A stretch of 64,000 nucleotides of DNA from Oryzomicrobium terrae (GTDB lineage Bacteria > Pseudomonadota > Gammaproteobacteria > Burkholderiales > Rhodocyclaceae): positions 1,984,001 to 2,048,000 of the forward strand of contig NZ_CP022579.1 of assembly GCF_008274805.1 (NCBI RefSeq). Reading direction: 5' to 3'. The position numbers and the translations under genes are program-made. A model generated the notes under the pieces. That model had not been told where the DNA came from. It ran no database searches and saw only the letters and a list, made by a program, of their open reading frames with translations. Positions 9,801-18,215 of this stretch are shown here, piece after piece. Each line of letters opens with the position of its first letter. The first letter of the stretch is position 1.

Positions 9801-11488
9801 ACCAGGGCCGGCTCTCCCTCGCCCTGGACGGCCGGGGCGCCCGCCTCGGCAACCTGACCGGCCAGCTCACGGCCCAGCTGCTGCGCGCCGCGCCGGTGAC
9901 GAACAACCCGGGCACTTCGGACGCCCCACCGACCCTGCTCGGCTGGACCCTGGCCCGCCAGGCGCCCCTCGCCGGCGAAGCCCGCCTCGACGTGCCCGAC
10001 CTGGCCTGGCTCGGCCCCCTGGCCTATCCGGGCCTGGCCACCGGCGGCACACTCGCCGCCCGGGTGCAACTCGCCGGCAACGCCGCTGCGCCCCAACTCA
10101 ACGGCGAAGCCCGGGGGGAGAAGCTGGCCGTGCGCCTGGCCGACCTGGGGCTCAACCTGGGCAACGGCACCCTGGACACCCGCCTGGCCGATGGCCACCT
10201 GCGCCTGGCCCGCCTGCATTTCGATTCCCTCCCCGGCGAAACACCCCGGGACGTGCGCCTCAAGGAATTGTTCGACACCCGCCCCGGGGCGGTGGATGTG
10301 AGCGGCGACCTGGACCTCAAGGCCGGCACCTCGTCCCTCGACTGGTCCCTGGAGCGCTTTACCCCGCTGCAACGGCGCAACCGCTGGTTGATGGCCTCGG
10401 GCCGGGGTCAGGTGCGCATCGCCGAGCAAAAGCTGGAGGTCGGCGGCGAGATCAAGGCCGACGGCGCCTTTCTCGGCCTGCCCGACCTGGGGGCGCCGAG
10501 CCTGCCCGACGACGTGGTGATCAAGGGCCAGGCAGCACCACCGGAAGCCCGTCTGCGCATCACCCGCCTCGACCTGGGCCTCAACCTGGGCCCCCGCTTC
10601 TTCTTCAAGGGCGCCGGGCTGGAAAGCCGGCTCGCCGGGGAACTGCGCCTCACCACCCGGGACGACGGCACCCTGCGCGCCAACGGCACCATCCGCACCG
10701 CCGACGGCATCTTCGACGCCTACGGCACCCGGCTGGCCATCGAGCGCGGCATCGTCAGCTTCCAGGGGCCGCCGGCCCGGCCCAGCCTCAACATCCGCGC
10801 CCTGCGCCGGGGCCTGCCGGTGGAAGCCGGGGTGGACGTGACCGGCACGGTGGACCGGCCGGTGGTCAAGCTGGTGTCCGTGCCCGAGGTACCGGAGGCT
10901 GAGAAGCTTTCCTGGATGGTGCTGGGCAAGGGGCCGGGCGAAGCCGGCGGCGCCGATCCGTCGTTGCTGCTGTCCGCCGCCTCGGCCCTGTTCGGTAGCG
11001 AGGACAGCACCACCAAGCGCCTCCAGGAAACCTTCGGCATCGACGAAATCTCCTTCCGCTCCGGCGCCCTGGACGGCAGCGGCGGCCCCACCGCCACCAG
11101 CCGGGTGGCTGGCGGCCAGGGCTTTTCCGGCGGCGCGGCCAGCGCCAGCGGCAACCAGGTGCTGACCGTGGGCAAGCGCATTTCGGCCAACGCCACCCTG
11201 GCCTACGAGCAGTCGGTCTCCACCGTGGCCGCCCAGGCCGGCAGCGTCATCCGCCTCACCGTGGACCTGACCCGGCGCCTCTCGGTGGTGGCCCGGGCCG
11301 GCACCGATAACGCCCTGGACCTGCTCTACACCTTCAGCTTCGGTCGCAGCAGCAAGGCCCAGGCCCGTCAGGATGCCCGCGCCGCCCGGGAGGCCGGGGC
11401 CGATCAGGACAATCTGTCCACGCCTGCCAATCCGGGCAACGGCAGAGGTGCCAGCACCAAGCCAGCGTCCACGCCTAGCGCCCCCTGA
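6833..11488 (+). CDS. tamB: Translocation and assembly module subunit TamB
   Basis: 1551 residues. An N-terminal membrane anchor (about 24-45, LAVAGALAGLGAGGAWLVG) is followed by a very long repetitive beta-rich (beta-taco) periplasmic stretch. The C-terminal TamB/DUF490 domain carries DVTGTVDRPVVKLVS and EKLSWMVLGKGP. It spans the periplasm to meet TamA. Several low-complexity Ala/Pro/Thr inserts (near 160-185, 275-330, 425-445) lengthen it beyond the approximately 1260 residues of E. coli TamB. The region 9191-9247 matches the window's REP-like repeat family and is translated in frame (residues about 787-805). It lies directly downstream of tamA. Confidence 0.93.
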   Translation: MTDAPNPAAVPPPAPRRRLRRMALAVAGALAGLGAGGAWLVGSESGLQATLALARGLSGGALLAEGARGRLWDELSIARLAIDTGPAGPRIVVTDAGLRWNPAALVHGRLDIARLAAAQVEVATRPSDEPLTPPTDLRLPLAAHIGELRIEQLVLRSLEAPANATNATSPKTPAPPATSATADPVADAEPGAPGPETLRLSALAARLDSDGRHHRLIGLAATWEMVRLSGEATLDGGALDSPDALRLQARATGSADGRAFQVDAQAVGPLAALNVTARAQASPAGEGQSAGATPPAPTTANNPQSAQAAPPSTTAGRTTRPGKGSAPPPLHGTLTATLAPFAPWPVPAAQAQVSGLDPAAWAAAAPQASLDLDLRIHQEHGAPRATLTARNARPGPLDQGRLPLAGLTLEVRPAASAPAQPVPGDAPGQTERPSAPPSTPTRHTQPGAAPALPPLQLALMATLAADGRNAAGRLQGQGSLRDGRLAATLALAGVDAHALHRQVQPSAIDGTLTLSADTTRQRLQAALENRIAPRMRLAADLTREGPRLTLHQARLSEAGPGGTSATGAILEASGHLALGNTTAFQLDGTARNLDLARFIKAPPTRLSATLKASGQLGSGPGLPRLDLAYRLTDSRINGQPASGDGRLAIAGQRLADADLRLAVGDNTLQATGRFGAPADRLRFTLAAPRLDPVAGAFGLSGSLDAQGELAGTLADPGGRIALATPRLGLPGGLTVSGLDARLALGSGADGEASARVLLKRLGQGGGRDPAAGALVRDADLQVAGSKRRQDWTFHSTLPGDQGLARTLALSLSGGLVAPDKQAPAGPRWIGRLTALDLGGDLPVRLSAPASLDLAPTRIAIADARFQGGAPSAASNARNPTTAGSAAGVPWRLLLNRLEWQAAAPTQGRAAPALRLSSSGELHDLPARLLLPTAARASTLTLGGRWSLDLGESANGQLELGREQGDLLLGEGGGTPQPLGLSALALRGRLDQGRLSLALDGRGARLGNLTGQLTAQLLRAAPVTNNPGTSDAPPTLLGWTLARQAPLAGEARLDVPDLAWLGPLAYPGLATGGTLAARVQLAGNAAAPQLNGEARGEKLAVRLADLGLNLGNGTLDTRLADGHLRLARLHFDSLPGETPRDVRLKELFDTRPGAVDVSGDLDLKAGTSSLDWSLERFTPLQRRNRWLMASGRGQVRIAEQKLEVGGEIKADGAFLGLPDLGAPSLPDDVVIKGQAAPPEARLRITRLDLGLNLGPRFFFKGAGLESRLAGELRLTTRDDGTLRANGTIRTADGIFDAYGTRLAIERGIVSFQGPPARPSLNIRALRRGLPVEAGVDVTGTVDRPVVKLVSVPEVPEAEKLSWMVLGKGPGEAGGADPSLLLSAASALFGSEDSTTKRLQETFGIDEISFRSGALDGSGGPTATSRVAGGQGFSGGAASASGNQVLTVGKRISANATLAYEQSVSTVAAQAGSVIRLTVDLTRRLSVVARAGTDNALDLLYTFSFGRSSKAQARQDARAAREAGADQDNLSTPANPGNGRGASTKPASTPSAP
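9191..9247 (-). repeat. REP-like element inside the tamB coding sequence
   Basis: Bases 9227-9247 are identical to the reverse complement of 40463-40483, which covers the left arm plus adjoining loop of an intergenic copy. The bases before it (TTCACAGCACACTGCC) align with the rest of that loop. It is read in frame and codes for part of the variable linker LPGDQGLARTL. Confidence 0.65.
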
Positions 11489-11526
11489 AAACACCGAACC
11501 CACCGAACACGCTGGAAAAACACTTC

Positions 11527-11856
11527 ATGCACTACTTGTACCTGGCCCTGGCCATCGTCAGCGAGGTCATCGCCACCTCCCTGATGCCCCTCACCCAGGG
11601 CTTCACCCGCCTCTGGCCGTCCCTGGCGGTGGCCGTGGGCTACGGAGTGGCCTTCTACTGCCTGTCCCTGACCCTCAAAATCCTGCCCATCGGCGTGATC
11701 TACGCCATCTGGTCCGGCGCCGGCATCGCCCTGATCGCCGTGGTCGGCACCGTGTTCTTCAAGCAGTCCCTGGACACCCCGGCCCTGATCGGCATCGGCC
11801 TGATCGTCGCCGGGGTGCTGGTACTCAACCTGTTTTCCAAGACCCTGCCGCACTGA
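11527..11856 (+). CDS. Small multidrug resistance (SMR) family transporter
   Basis: 109 residues forming four membrane segments, the standard SMR size. The essential proton/cation-binding Glu is Glu13 in AIVSEVIATS, and the conserved YAIWSGAG motif gives Tyr59 and Trp62. It works as an antiparallel dimer exchanging protons for cationic drugs, osmolytes or guanidinium-like compounds. Between EmrE-like and Gdx-like members the sequence looks nearer the EmrE/QacE side, but I cannot settle this. It sits 38 bases after tamB and could be read from the same transcript. No strong ribosome binding site precedes the ATG. Confidence 0.9.
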   Translation: MHYLYLALAIVSEVIATSLMPLTQGFTRLWPSLAVAVGYGVAFYCLSLTLKILPIGVIYAIWSGAGIALIAVVGTVFFKQSLDTPALIGIGLIVAGVLVLNLFSKTLPH

Positions 11857-11927
11857 GGTCACCCCACCCGGTCGGGGCGCGCATTCACAGCGTGGTGCCC
11901 GCACCGGGCCACAGCCCTGCGCCCTTC

Positions 11928-12980
11928 CTAGCGCAAACGCTCCGCCACAGCGGGGTCCAGAGAGCGCAGGAAAGCATCCACCCGGGCCGTGTAGTCCCCC
12001 GGCGTGCCCAACTCCTCGTTGATCTGCTTGTGGCTCTTGGCCTGCTCCGCCACCTCGGCCCGCACCCCGAGGGTCTGGGCGTGGCGGGCGAAGTCGTGGG
12101 CCTGGGCGCAGGGCTGATCCGGGCGGGTGCTGGAGCAGACCAGCAGCAGGGGGGGCGCGCCGGCGGCCAGGGCAGTGATCGGCGAGGTGGCCTGCCAGTA
12201 GGCCGGGTCGGTGCCGAACGCCGGGTCGTAGAAGCGGTAATGGCGCGCGGTCATGATCCGTTCCACGTCGAGGACGGCGCTGTCCAGGGCCACGGTGCCG
12301 AGCCAGGGTTTGGCCCCGAAGCGTGCCGCCCGCTGCGGCGCGGCGCCGAGCAGGGCCGCCAGGTGAGCGCCGGCGGAGTGGCCCATCAGCACCACCTTGG
12401 CCGGATCGCCGCCCCAGCCGGCGGCCTGGGCCTGCACCGCCGCCAGGGCCCGGGCCACGTCCTCGGCCTGGGTGCGGGGGTCAGCCTGGGGCAGCAGGCG
12501 GTAATTGACCGAGACGAAGATGAAGCCCCTCGGCACCCAGTGGGCCACCTTGTTCTCCACCACGCCCCGGGCGCCCTTGTCGCCGAGCCGCCAGGCGCCG
12601 CCATGGACCATCACCAGCACCGGCGCGCCTTCGCCCCGGGCGGGACGATAGACGTCGAAGCGCTGGCGCGGGTCGGCGCCGTAGGCCACGTCGGCGAGGC
12701 GGTGCACGCCCGCCGGCAGGGTGGCCTGCCCGGTTCCGGCACCGCCCTCTTCCACCTCCAGGGCTTCCCGAGGGGCCGCCGTGTCGCCGGCGTCCCGGCG
12801 TTCCATGGCGGCCGCCCGGCGGGCTTCGAGCCGGTCGCGCAGGGGGCCGGCAGCACTGGGCAGGGCCGACAAGGCCAGGGCCGCCCCCAGCAGGGCGGAG
12901 ACAAGCGGCAGGGCATCGCGGGGTGCGGGGCGCGCCTCCGGACGACGCAACACCTTCGACAAGGCGTGGATCGACGGCAT
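11928..12980 (-). CDS. Alpha/beta hydrolase, HSL-type carboxylesterase
   Basis: 350 residues. HGGAW at 126-130 supplies the oxyanion hole and GHSAGAH at 200-206 the nucleophile Ser202; a His in SHKQIN near the C-terminus is the likely base. This pattern is that of hormone-sensitive-lipase type esterases. A hydrophobic stretch at 27-44 after an arginine-rich start may be an export signal or anchor. The ATG at 12980 is preceded by AAGGA with good spacing, which decides it against the longer open frame. The 3' end converges with the SMR gene, 71 bases away. Confidence 0.82.
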   Translation of the reverse strand: MPSIHALSKVLRRPEARPAPRDALPLVSALLGAALALSALPSAAGPLRDRLEARRAAAMERRDAGDTAAPREALEVEEGGAGTGQATLPAGVHRLADVAYGADPRQRFDVYRPARGEGAPVLVMVHGGAWRLGDKGARGVVENKVAHWVPRGFIFVSVNYRLLPQADPRTQAEDVARALAAVQAQAAGWGGDPAKVVLMGHSAGAHLAALLGAAPQRAARFGAKPWLGTVALDSAVLDVERIMTARHYRFYDPAFGTDPAYWQATSPITALAAGAPPLLLVCSSTRPDQPCAQAHDFARHAQTLGVRAEVAEQAKSHKQINEELGTPGDYTARVDAFLRSLDPAVAERLR

Positions 12981-13054
12981 GGCAATCCTTAGGTCATAGG
13001 ATGACGGGATAGTGCCGAGGGCGCCGCGCCCTGACAAGCCACGGATGGGTTGCC

Positions 13055-13082
13055 AAAAAAAAAAACGCCCCTGAACGGGGCG
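13055..13082 (-). terminator. Rho-independent terminator of the indolepyruvate oxidoreductase gene
   Basis: The hairpin CGCCCC / GGGGCG with a short loop is followed, on the minus strand, by eleven T residues (A run at 13055-13065). It lies about 200 bases beyond the stop of the large minus-strand gene. The rest of 12981-13275 holds only short GTAACCGG direct repeats and no gene. Confidence 0.8.
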
Positions 13083-13275
13083 CAAGGGGGTAACCGGGTG
13101 TAACCGGATAGCGGGGCAACGCACTCACCGGACGGGTAGGCAGCCGGGCAGCCGGGATTAGGCGGGATCGGACGGCGTCGCGACGTAGCGCCTAGCGTTG
13201 GCACTTTGCGTGCCGCCATCCGGCACCCCGGCCAAGCCGGCCCGGGTGGCGCAGCCCTGGGCGGGACACCCGCCC

Positions 13276-16200
13276 TCAGGCCGCCGCCCGGGCCTGGGCC
13301 CCTTCCTCCGTCCAGCGGGCCAGCAGTTCGGCGCGACGGGCCTCGTAGGCGGCCATGGCAGCGGCCTTGACCGGGCCGAAGCCGCGCACCTCGTCGGCCA
13401 GGCTTGCCAGTTCCACCGCCAGGCCGTGGCGCGCCGGGGTCAGGCCGGCGGCCAGGGCCGTGACCATGGCGGCGTAGTCCTCGGCCAGGCGCCGCTCGGC
13501 CCGGCGCTCGGCGCTGTAGCCGAAGGGGTCGAAGGCGGTGCCGCGCAGACGGCGCAGGCGGGCCAGCCAGCCCATGGCGGTGAGCATCCAGGGGCCGAAC
13601 TTGTGCTTGCGGGGCCGGCCGGTGGCTGGATCGTGGCGGGCGAAGAGCGGCGGGGCGAGCCACAGGGACACCTTGTCGGCCTGGGCGAACTGGCACGTCA
13701 GGGCGGCCTTGAAGGCCGGATCGGCGTAGAGCCGGGCCACTTCGTACTCATCCTTGTAGGCCATCAGCCGGTAGGCGCCCTGGGCCACGGCCCGGGTCAG
13801 CGCCTCCTGGCCGGGGGCGTGGCGCGCCTCGGCGGCCCGCACCCGGGCCACCAGGGCCTGGTAGCGGGCGGCATAGGCGGCGTCCTGGTAGGCAGCCAGA
13901 TCCTCGGTGCGGCGGGCGATCAGGGCGTCCAGATCGACGGGCAGCGGATCGGCCGAACCCGCGCCTTCCGCGATGCGCGCCAGCCATTCGGGGGCGGCGG
14001 CGGCGATGCGCCCCCAGGCGAAGGCCCGCTTGTTGAGGGCCACGGCGGCGCCGTTGCGCTCGATGGCGCCCTCGATGGCCGCCCGGCTGAGGGGCACCAG
14101 GCCCCGCTGCCAGGCGTAGCCGAGCATCAGGGTATGGGCGGTGACCGTGTCGCCGAACAGGCGCTGGGCCAGGGTGCCGGCGTTCACCGTGTGGAAGCGG
14201 GCCGGGTCGCAACGGCGGCGCACCCGCTCGGCCATCAGGTCGATGGGCAGGCGGGCGTCGCGCTGGGCCACCACGTCGGCGGTGGGGGTACCGTCCAGGT
14301 TGAGCACTGCCCCGGTACGCCCGGCGCTCAGGCGCTCAAGCGAATCGGCGGCGGCGGACACCACCAGGTCGGCCCCGAGCAGCAGGTCGGCGGCGGCCGG
14401 GCCGATGCGGGCAGCGTGGATGTCCCGGGGCGCCGGGGCGATGCGCACCTGGCTGACCACGGCGCCGTTCTTTTGCGCCAGGCCGGTGAAGTCGAGCACC
14501 GAGGCGCCGCGCCCGTCGAGGAAGGCCGCCGCGCCGAGCATGGCGCCCATGGTCAGCACGCCGGAACCGCCGATGCCGGTGACGTAGATGTTGAACGGCT
14601 CATCGGCGCCCAGGGCAGGCACGCCGGGCTCGCCCAGACCGGCCAACGCCTGGGCCTCGATGGCCTGGAGGCGGGCGTCGTCGGGCTTGCGCAGGGCCAC
14701 GCCCTCGATCTCGACGAAGCTCGGGCAAAAGCCCTTGGTGCAGGAGAAATCCTTGTTGCAGGCGCTCTGGTTGATCTGGCGCTTGCGCCCGAAAGCGGTT
14801 TCCAGGGGTTCCACGGCGATGCAGTTGGACTGCACCGAGCAGTCGCCGCAGCCCTCGCACACCCGGGGGTTGATGAACAGGCGGCGGTCCGGGTCGGGGA
14901 AGTCGCCGCGCTTGCGCCGGCGGCGCTTTTCCGCGGCGCAGGTCTGCTCGTAGACGATGGCGCTCACCCCGGCCACCTGGCGCAGCTCCCGCTGCACCGC
15001 GTCGAGGGATTCGCGGCCGTGGACGCTGACGCCCGGGGCCAGGTCGGCGCGGCCGGTCCAGCGGGCCGGGTCGTCGGACACCAGGGCGATGCGCCCCACC
15101 CCCTCGGCGTGGAGTTGGCGGGTGATGCGCGCCGGGTCGATGCCCCCCTCGGCGGGCTGGCCGCCGGTCATGGCCACCGCGTCGTTGTAGAGGATCTTGT
15201 AGGTGATGTTGGTGCCGGCCGCCACGGCGGCGCGGATCGCCAGCAGGCCCGAGTGCTGGTAGGTGCCGTCCCCCAGGTTCTGGAAGATGTGGCCGGTGGC
15301 CGAGAAGGGCGCGGCGCCGATCCACTGGGCGCCCTCCCCGCCCATCTGGCTGAAGGTGCGGGTCTTGAGTTCGGGCTGGGACAGGGCCATCACGTGGCAG
15401 CCGATGCCGCCGCCGGCAATGGACCCGTCCGGCGTCTTGGTCGAGGTGTTGTGCGGGCAGCCGGAGCAGAAGTACGGGCGGCGGGCCGGCACCGGGGCCA
15501 ACACCGCATCCTGGGCCACCTGCTGCAAGGGCACCACCGCACCGATCAGGGACGGAGGCGCCACCCGGGCCTCCCAAGCGGCCAGGCGCTCGGCCAGCAG
15601 CGGCCCCAGGCCGGCCAGGGCCGCGGCGCGGCGCGCCAGGGCCCGGGCCACCTGCAGCGGGGTGAATTCGGACACCTCGGCGAGCAGGGCCGCGCCCCGG
15701 TCGTCCTGCTTGCCGGTGACCCGGGGCCGGCGACCGTCGGGCTGGTGGTAGAGGGCCTCCTTGATCTGGGCCTCGACGATGGCGCGCTTTTCCTCGATCA
15801 CCAGCAGCTCTTCGTGCCCCTCGGCGAAGGCCAGCAGGCCGGCGGTTTCCAGGGGCCAGCTCATGGCCACCTTGTAGACCGAGACGCCCAGGGCGGCCAG
15901 GTCGGCGGGGGTGAGGCCCAGGTCGGCCACCGCCTGCATCAGGTCCTGATGGGCCTTGCCGACGGTGACGATGCCCAGGCGGCGCGCCGGGGCGGCCACC
16001 ACGGTCCGGTCCAGGCCGTTGGCCCGGGCCCAGGCCCGGGCGGCGGGCAGGCGCTCTTCGATCAGGCGGCGCTCCAGCTCGGCGCGCTGGGCCGGCCAGG
16101 CCAGGGCCGGGTCCCAGTTGAGGCCGTGGGCGGGCACGGCGAAATCGGTCGGCGTGACGAACGCCGGCAGCGGGCCCAGATCCACGGTAGCGGCGGTCTC

Positions 16201-16860
16201 GATCACCTCGGCGATGGTCTTCAACCCCACCCACAGGCCGCAGTAGCGCGACAGGGCGATGCCGGCCAGGCCCAGGGAAATCACCTCGGCCACGCTGGCC
16301 GGCTGCAGCACCGGGATCGACGCCGACTGGAAGATGCCGTCGGTCTGGTGCGGGTACATGGACGACTGGGCCGCGTGGTCGTCGCCGGAAATGGCCAGCA
16401 CGCCGCCCAGTGGCGAGGTACCGAGCATGTTGGCGGTGCGGAACACGTCGCCGGTGCGGTCCACCCCGGGGCCCTTGCCGTACCACAGGCCGAATACCCC
16501 ATCGACGGTGGTGGGGCCGTAGGCCCGGTGCATCTGGGCGCCCCACAGGGCGGTGGCGGCCAGGTCCTCGTTGAGGCCGGGCTGAAAGGTGATGTCGTGG
16601 GCGGCGAGCTGGCGCGAGGCCTTCCACAGCTGCTGGTCGTAGGCCCCCAGGGGCGAGCCCCGGTAGCCCGAGATCAGCCCTGCCGTGTTCAGCCCCCGGG
16701 CCCGGTCGAGCTGGCGTTGCAGCATGGGTAGGCGCACCAGGGCCTGGATGCCGGTGAGGAACTGGCGTTCAGAGCCGGCGGGGGCGTCCAGGGTGGCGGG
16801 AGCACTGCCCGGGATGTGGGAAGGGTTGGGGGTGCGGAAGGGCTGGTCGTTCGCGCTCAC
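13276..16860 (-). CDS. Fused indolepyruvate:ferredoxin oxidoreductase (IorA-IorB type)
   Basis: 1194 residues, the length of the fused bacterial 2-oxoacid:ferredoxin oxidoreductases that decarboxylate aryl- or branched-chain pyruvates to acyl-CoA with ferredoxin reduction. The N-terminal pyrimidine-binding part has LISGYRGSPLGAYD. The thiamine-diphosphate part contains CSGCPHNTSTK and GGGIGCHVM. A ferredoxin-like 4Fe-4S section lies near residues 660-710 (CEGCGDC, then ACNKDFSCTKGFC). The gamma-type domain begins around GIGGSGVLTMGAML, and a C-terminal DUF6537-like tail completes it. It reads divergently from an AsnC/Lrp gene, the usual partner regulator for amino-acid catabolic enzymes. Confidence 0.92.
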   Translation of the reverse strand: MSANDQPFRTPNPSHIPGSAPATLDAPAGSERQFLTGIQALVRLPMLQRQLDRARGLNTAGLISGYRGSPLGAYDQQLWKASRQLAAHDITFQPGLNEDLAATALWGAQMHRAYGPTTVDGVFGLWYGKGPGVDRTGDVFRTANMLGTSPLGGVLAISGDDHAAQSSMYPHQTDGIFQSASIPVLQPASVAEVISLGLAGIALSRYCGLWVGLKTIAEVIETAATVDLGPLPAFVTPTDFAVPAHGLNWDPALAWPAQRAELERRLIEERLPAARAWARANGLDRTVVAAPARRLGIVTVGKAHQDLMQAVADLGLTPADLAALGVSVYKVAMSWPLETAGLLAFAEGHEELLVIEEKRAIVEAQIKEALYHQPDGRRPRVTGKQDDRGAALLAEVSEFTPLQVARALARRAAALAGLGPLLAERLAAWEARVAPPSLIGAVVPLQQVAQDAVLAPVPARRPYFCSGCPHNTSTKTPDGSIAGGGIGCHVMALSQPELKTRTFSQMGGEGAQWIGAAPFSATGHIFQNLGDGTYQHSGLLAIRAAVAAGTNITYKILYNDAVAMTGGQPAEGGIDPARITRQLHAEGVGRIALVSDDPARWTGRADLAPGVSVHGRESLDAVQRELRQVAGVSAIVYEQTCAAEKRRRRKRGDFPDPDRRLFINPRVCEGCGDCSVQSNCIAVEPLETAFGRKRQINQSACNKDFSCTKGFCPSFVEIEGVALRKPDDARLQAIEAQALAGLGEPGVPALGADEPFNIYVTGIGGSGVLTMGAMLGAAAFLDGRGASVLDFTGLAQKNGAVVSQVRIAPAPRDIHAARIGPAAADLLLGADLVVSAAADSLERLSAGRTGAVLNLDGTPTADVVAQRDARLPIDLMAERVRRRCDPARFHTVNAGTLAQRLFGDTVTAHTLMLGYAWQRGLVPLSRAAIEGAIERNGAAVALNKRAFAWGRIAAAAPEWLARIAEGAGSADPLPVDLDALIARRTEDLAAYQDAAYAARYQALVARVRAAEARHAPGQEALTRAVAQGAYRLMAYKDEYEVARLYADPAFKAALTCQFAQADKVSLWLAPPLFARHDPATGRPRKHKFGPWMLTAMGWLARLRRLRGTAFDPFGYSAERRAERRLAEDYAAMVTALAAGLTPARHGLAVELASLADEVRGFGPVKAAAMAAYEARRAELLARWTEEGAQARAAA

Positions 16861-17025
16861 GGGGTGTCTCCACGACTGTCAGTGTTGTTGTGGAGAGGAA
16901 TTATGGTTTTCCCCCGTTAGCATTTGCGACCAAAACAGACTTCATCAAACACAAGTTTTAGGCTGTTTGAACTACCATATTCGTATCACTAGTTATTTTT
17001 GCCCAAACCGGCACCAAACACCGCC
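16861..17025. promoter_or_regulatory. Divergent promoter region between oxidoreductase and AsnC/Lrp regulator
   Basis: 165 bases, markedly richer in A/T than the flanks, especially 16905-17000. TTGAAC near 16967 followed by A/T-rich hexamers could form a plus-strand promoter. An Lrp-type operator is expected here by arrangement, but I cannot pick one out by eye. Confidence 0.5.
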
Positions 17026-17487
17026 ATGAACGACCTCGACCGCACCGACCTCAAGATCCTCCGCGAACTGGCCCAGGACGGCCGGCTGGGCTGGCGCGAG
17101 TTGGCCGAGCGCATCAACTTGACCCTCACCCCCACCCTGCGCCGGGTGCGCCGACTGGAGGAGGAAGGCTACATCCAGGGCTACGCCGCCCGCCTGGACG
17201 AAGGCCGCCTGGCCGGACGCATGATCGCCTTCGTCTCGGTGACCCTGGCCAGCCAGGCCGAGGACGTGATCAGCCGCTTCGAGGAACAGATCGCCCTGGC
17301 CCCCGAGGTGATGAGCTGCTTTCTCATGACCGGCGACGCCGACTACAGCCTGCGGGTGGTGGTGCGCGACCTGGACGACTACCACCAGTTCCTCACCCGC
17401 ACCCTGACCCGCATCCCCGGCGTGGCCCACATCAAGTCGAGCTTCGCCCTCAAGTCGATCCTGCAACGCAACGCGCCGCCGCTCTAG
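17026..17487 (+). CDS. AsnC/Lrp-family transcriptional regulator
   Basis: 153 residues. The N-terminal winged helix (about 5-60, DLKILRELAQDGRLGWRELA then the recognition helix in LTPTLRRVRRLEEEG) and C-terminal RAM effector domain (about 65-145, ending PGVAHIKSSFALKSI) match the family in order and length. Such regulators bind amino acids and often control the divergent catabolic gene. Here that gene is the indolepyruvate oxidoreductase, so control of aromatic or branched amino-acid breakdown is a reasonable inference. The start MNDLDRTD at 17026 is chosen over an upstream in-frame ATG because the domain begins directly there. Confidence 0.92.
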   Translation: MNDLDRTDLKILRELAQDGRLGWRELAERINLTLTPTLRRVRRLEEEGYIQGYAARLDEGRLAGRMIAFVSVTLASQAEDVISRFEEQIALAPEVMSCFLMTGDADYSLRVVVRDLDDYHQFLTRTLTRIPGVAHIKSSFALKSILQRNAPPL

Positions 17488-17554
17488 GCGGGGGCGCATC
17501 ACGACAATCACTACGATCACTACGGTCGGCGTGGTCCGGCGGCGGTCAACAATG

Positions 17555-17577
17555 AAAAAGGGGGCACACGGCCCCCT
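17555..17577 (-). terminator. Rho-independent terminator downstream of dodecin
   Basis: AGGGGG and CCCCCT pair around a 7-base loop, followed on the minus strand by five T residues. It lies about 115 bases past the dodecin stop and may also stop asnC transcription arriving from the other side. Confidence 0.7.
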
Positions 17578-17692
17578 GGCGATCCCGGCAATAGAGACGC
17601 AAGCACACCCCTCCGGCAACCGAGTACGCCGGCCCTGCCGAAGCTTGTCCGGCCGCTATCGGGTGCGCTGCCGGCGTCCGTTCCCTTTCGAT

Positions 17693-17899
17693 CTATTCGA
17701 GCCGGAAGCCGATCTTCACCCGCACCTGGAAGTGCCCCACCTTGCCGTCCTGGATGTGGCCGCGGGTTTCCACCACCTCGAACCAGTCCAGGTGGCGCAG
17801 GGTTTTCGCCGCCTCGGCGATGGCGTTGCGGATGGCTTCGTCGCTGCTGTTGGGGGACGAGCCGACGATTTCGAGGATCTTGTAGGTATGGGCGGTCAT
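17693..17899 (-). CDS. Dodecin (flavin-storage dodecamer)
   Basis: 68 residues with the standard dodecin beginning [18 protein letters not shown] and the flavin-stacking Trp in [14 protein letters not shown]. The ending [14 protein letters not shown] is typical. Dodecins assemble as hollow dodecamers that bind FMN, riboflavin or CoA and buffer free flavin. The start at 17899 has GGAG suitably upstream, and the longer upstream frame has no dodecin homology. It is a single gene with its own terminator. Confidence 0.93.
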   Translation of the reverse strand: MTAHTYKILEIVGSSPNSSDEAIRNAIAEAAKTLRHLDWFEVVETRGHIQDGKVGHFQVRVKIGFRLE

Positions 17900-18215
17900 G
17901 GCGGGTGCTCCTCCGGCGGATGAAAGGGGTCGCCGGCGCTGCCTTCGGGCCCGTACCGCTGCCCCTGGGCCGCCCGCGACCCTTTCAGCATAGGCGCCGC
18001 CCGGGGGCATGCAACCCGGGCCGAGGCGCGGGATATTCCAGCCGCCCTACGGTGCGGCCGAGGCCGAATTCCTCCCGATTACGCCGTTTTTTGCCCGGAA
18101 GCGCCCTGCTCCGCCAGACGCGGCCCAGGGCAGGCATTGCCTTGCCGGCACCCCACGACCAGGCGCCACGACAAGAGCCTGCAACGACGCCTTATGCCTT
18201 AAGGGGCTCTGCCCC
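17900..18215. other. Intergenic region upstream of dodecin
   Basis: 316 bases between two minus-strand genes. I see the dodecin ribosome binding site at its left edge and an AAGGGGC / GCCCCTT hairpin at 18201-18217 overlapping the stop codon of the EamA gene. There is no T run, so termination there is uncertain. No credible gene. Confidence 0.5.

Noticed and set aside
9257-11503. Very long antisense open frame opposite tamB, and a similar one opposite the indolepyruvate oxidoreductase (13198-16731)
   Set aside because: High GC content keeps opposite frames open. The sense frames have clear domain motifs, while the antisense products are low-complexity Gly/Ala/Arg/His text.
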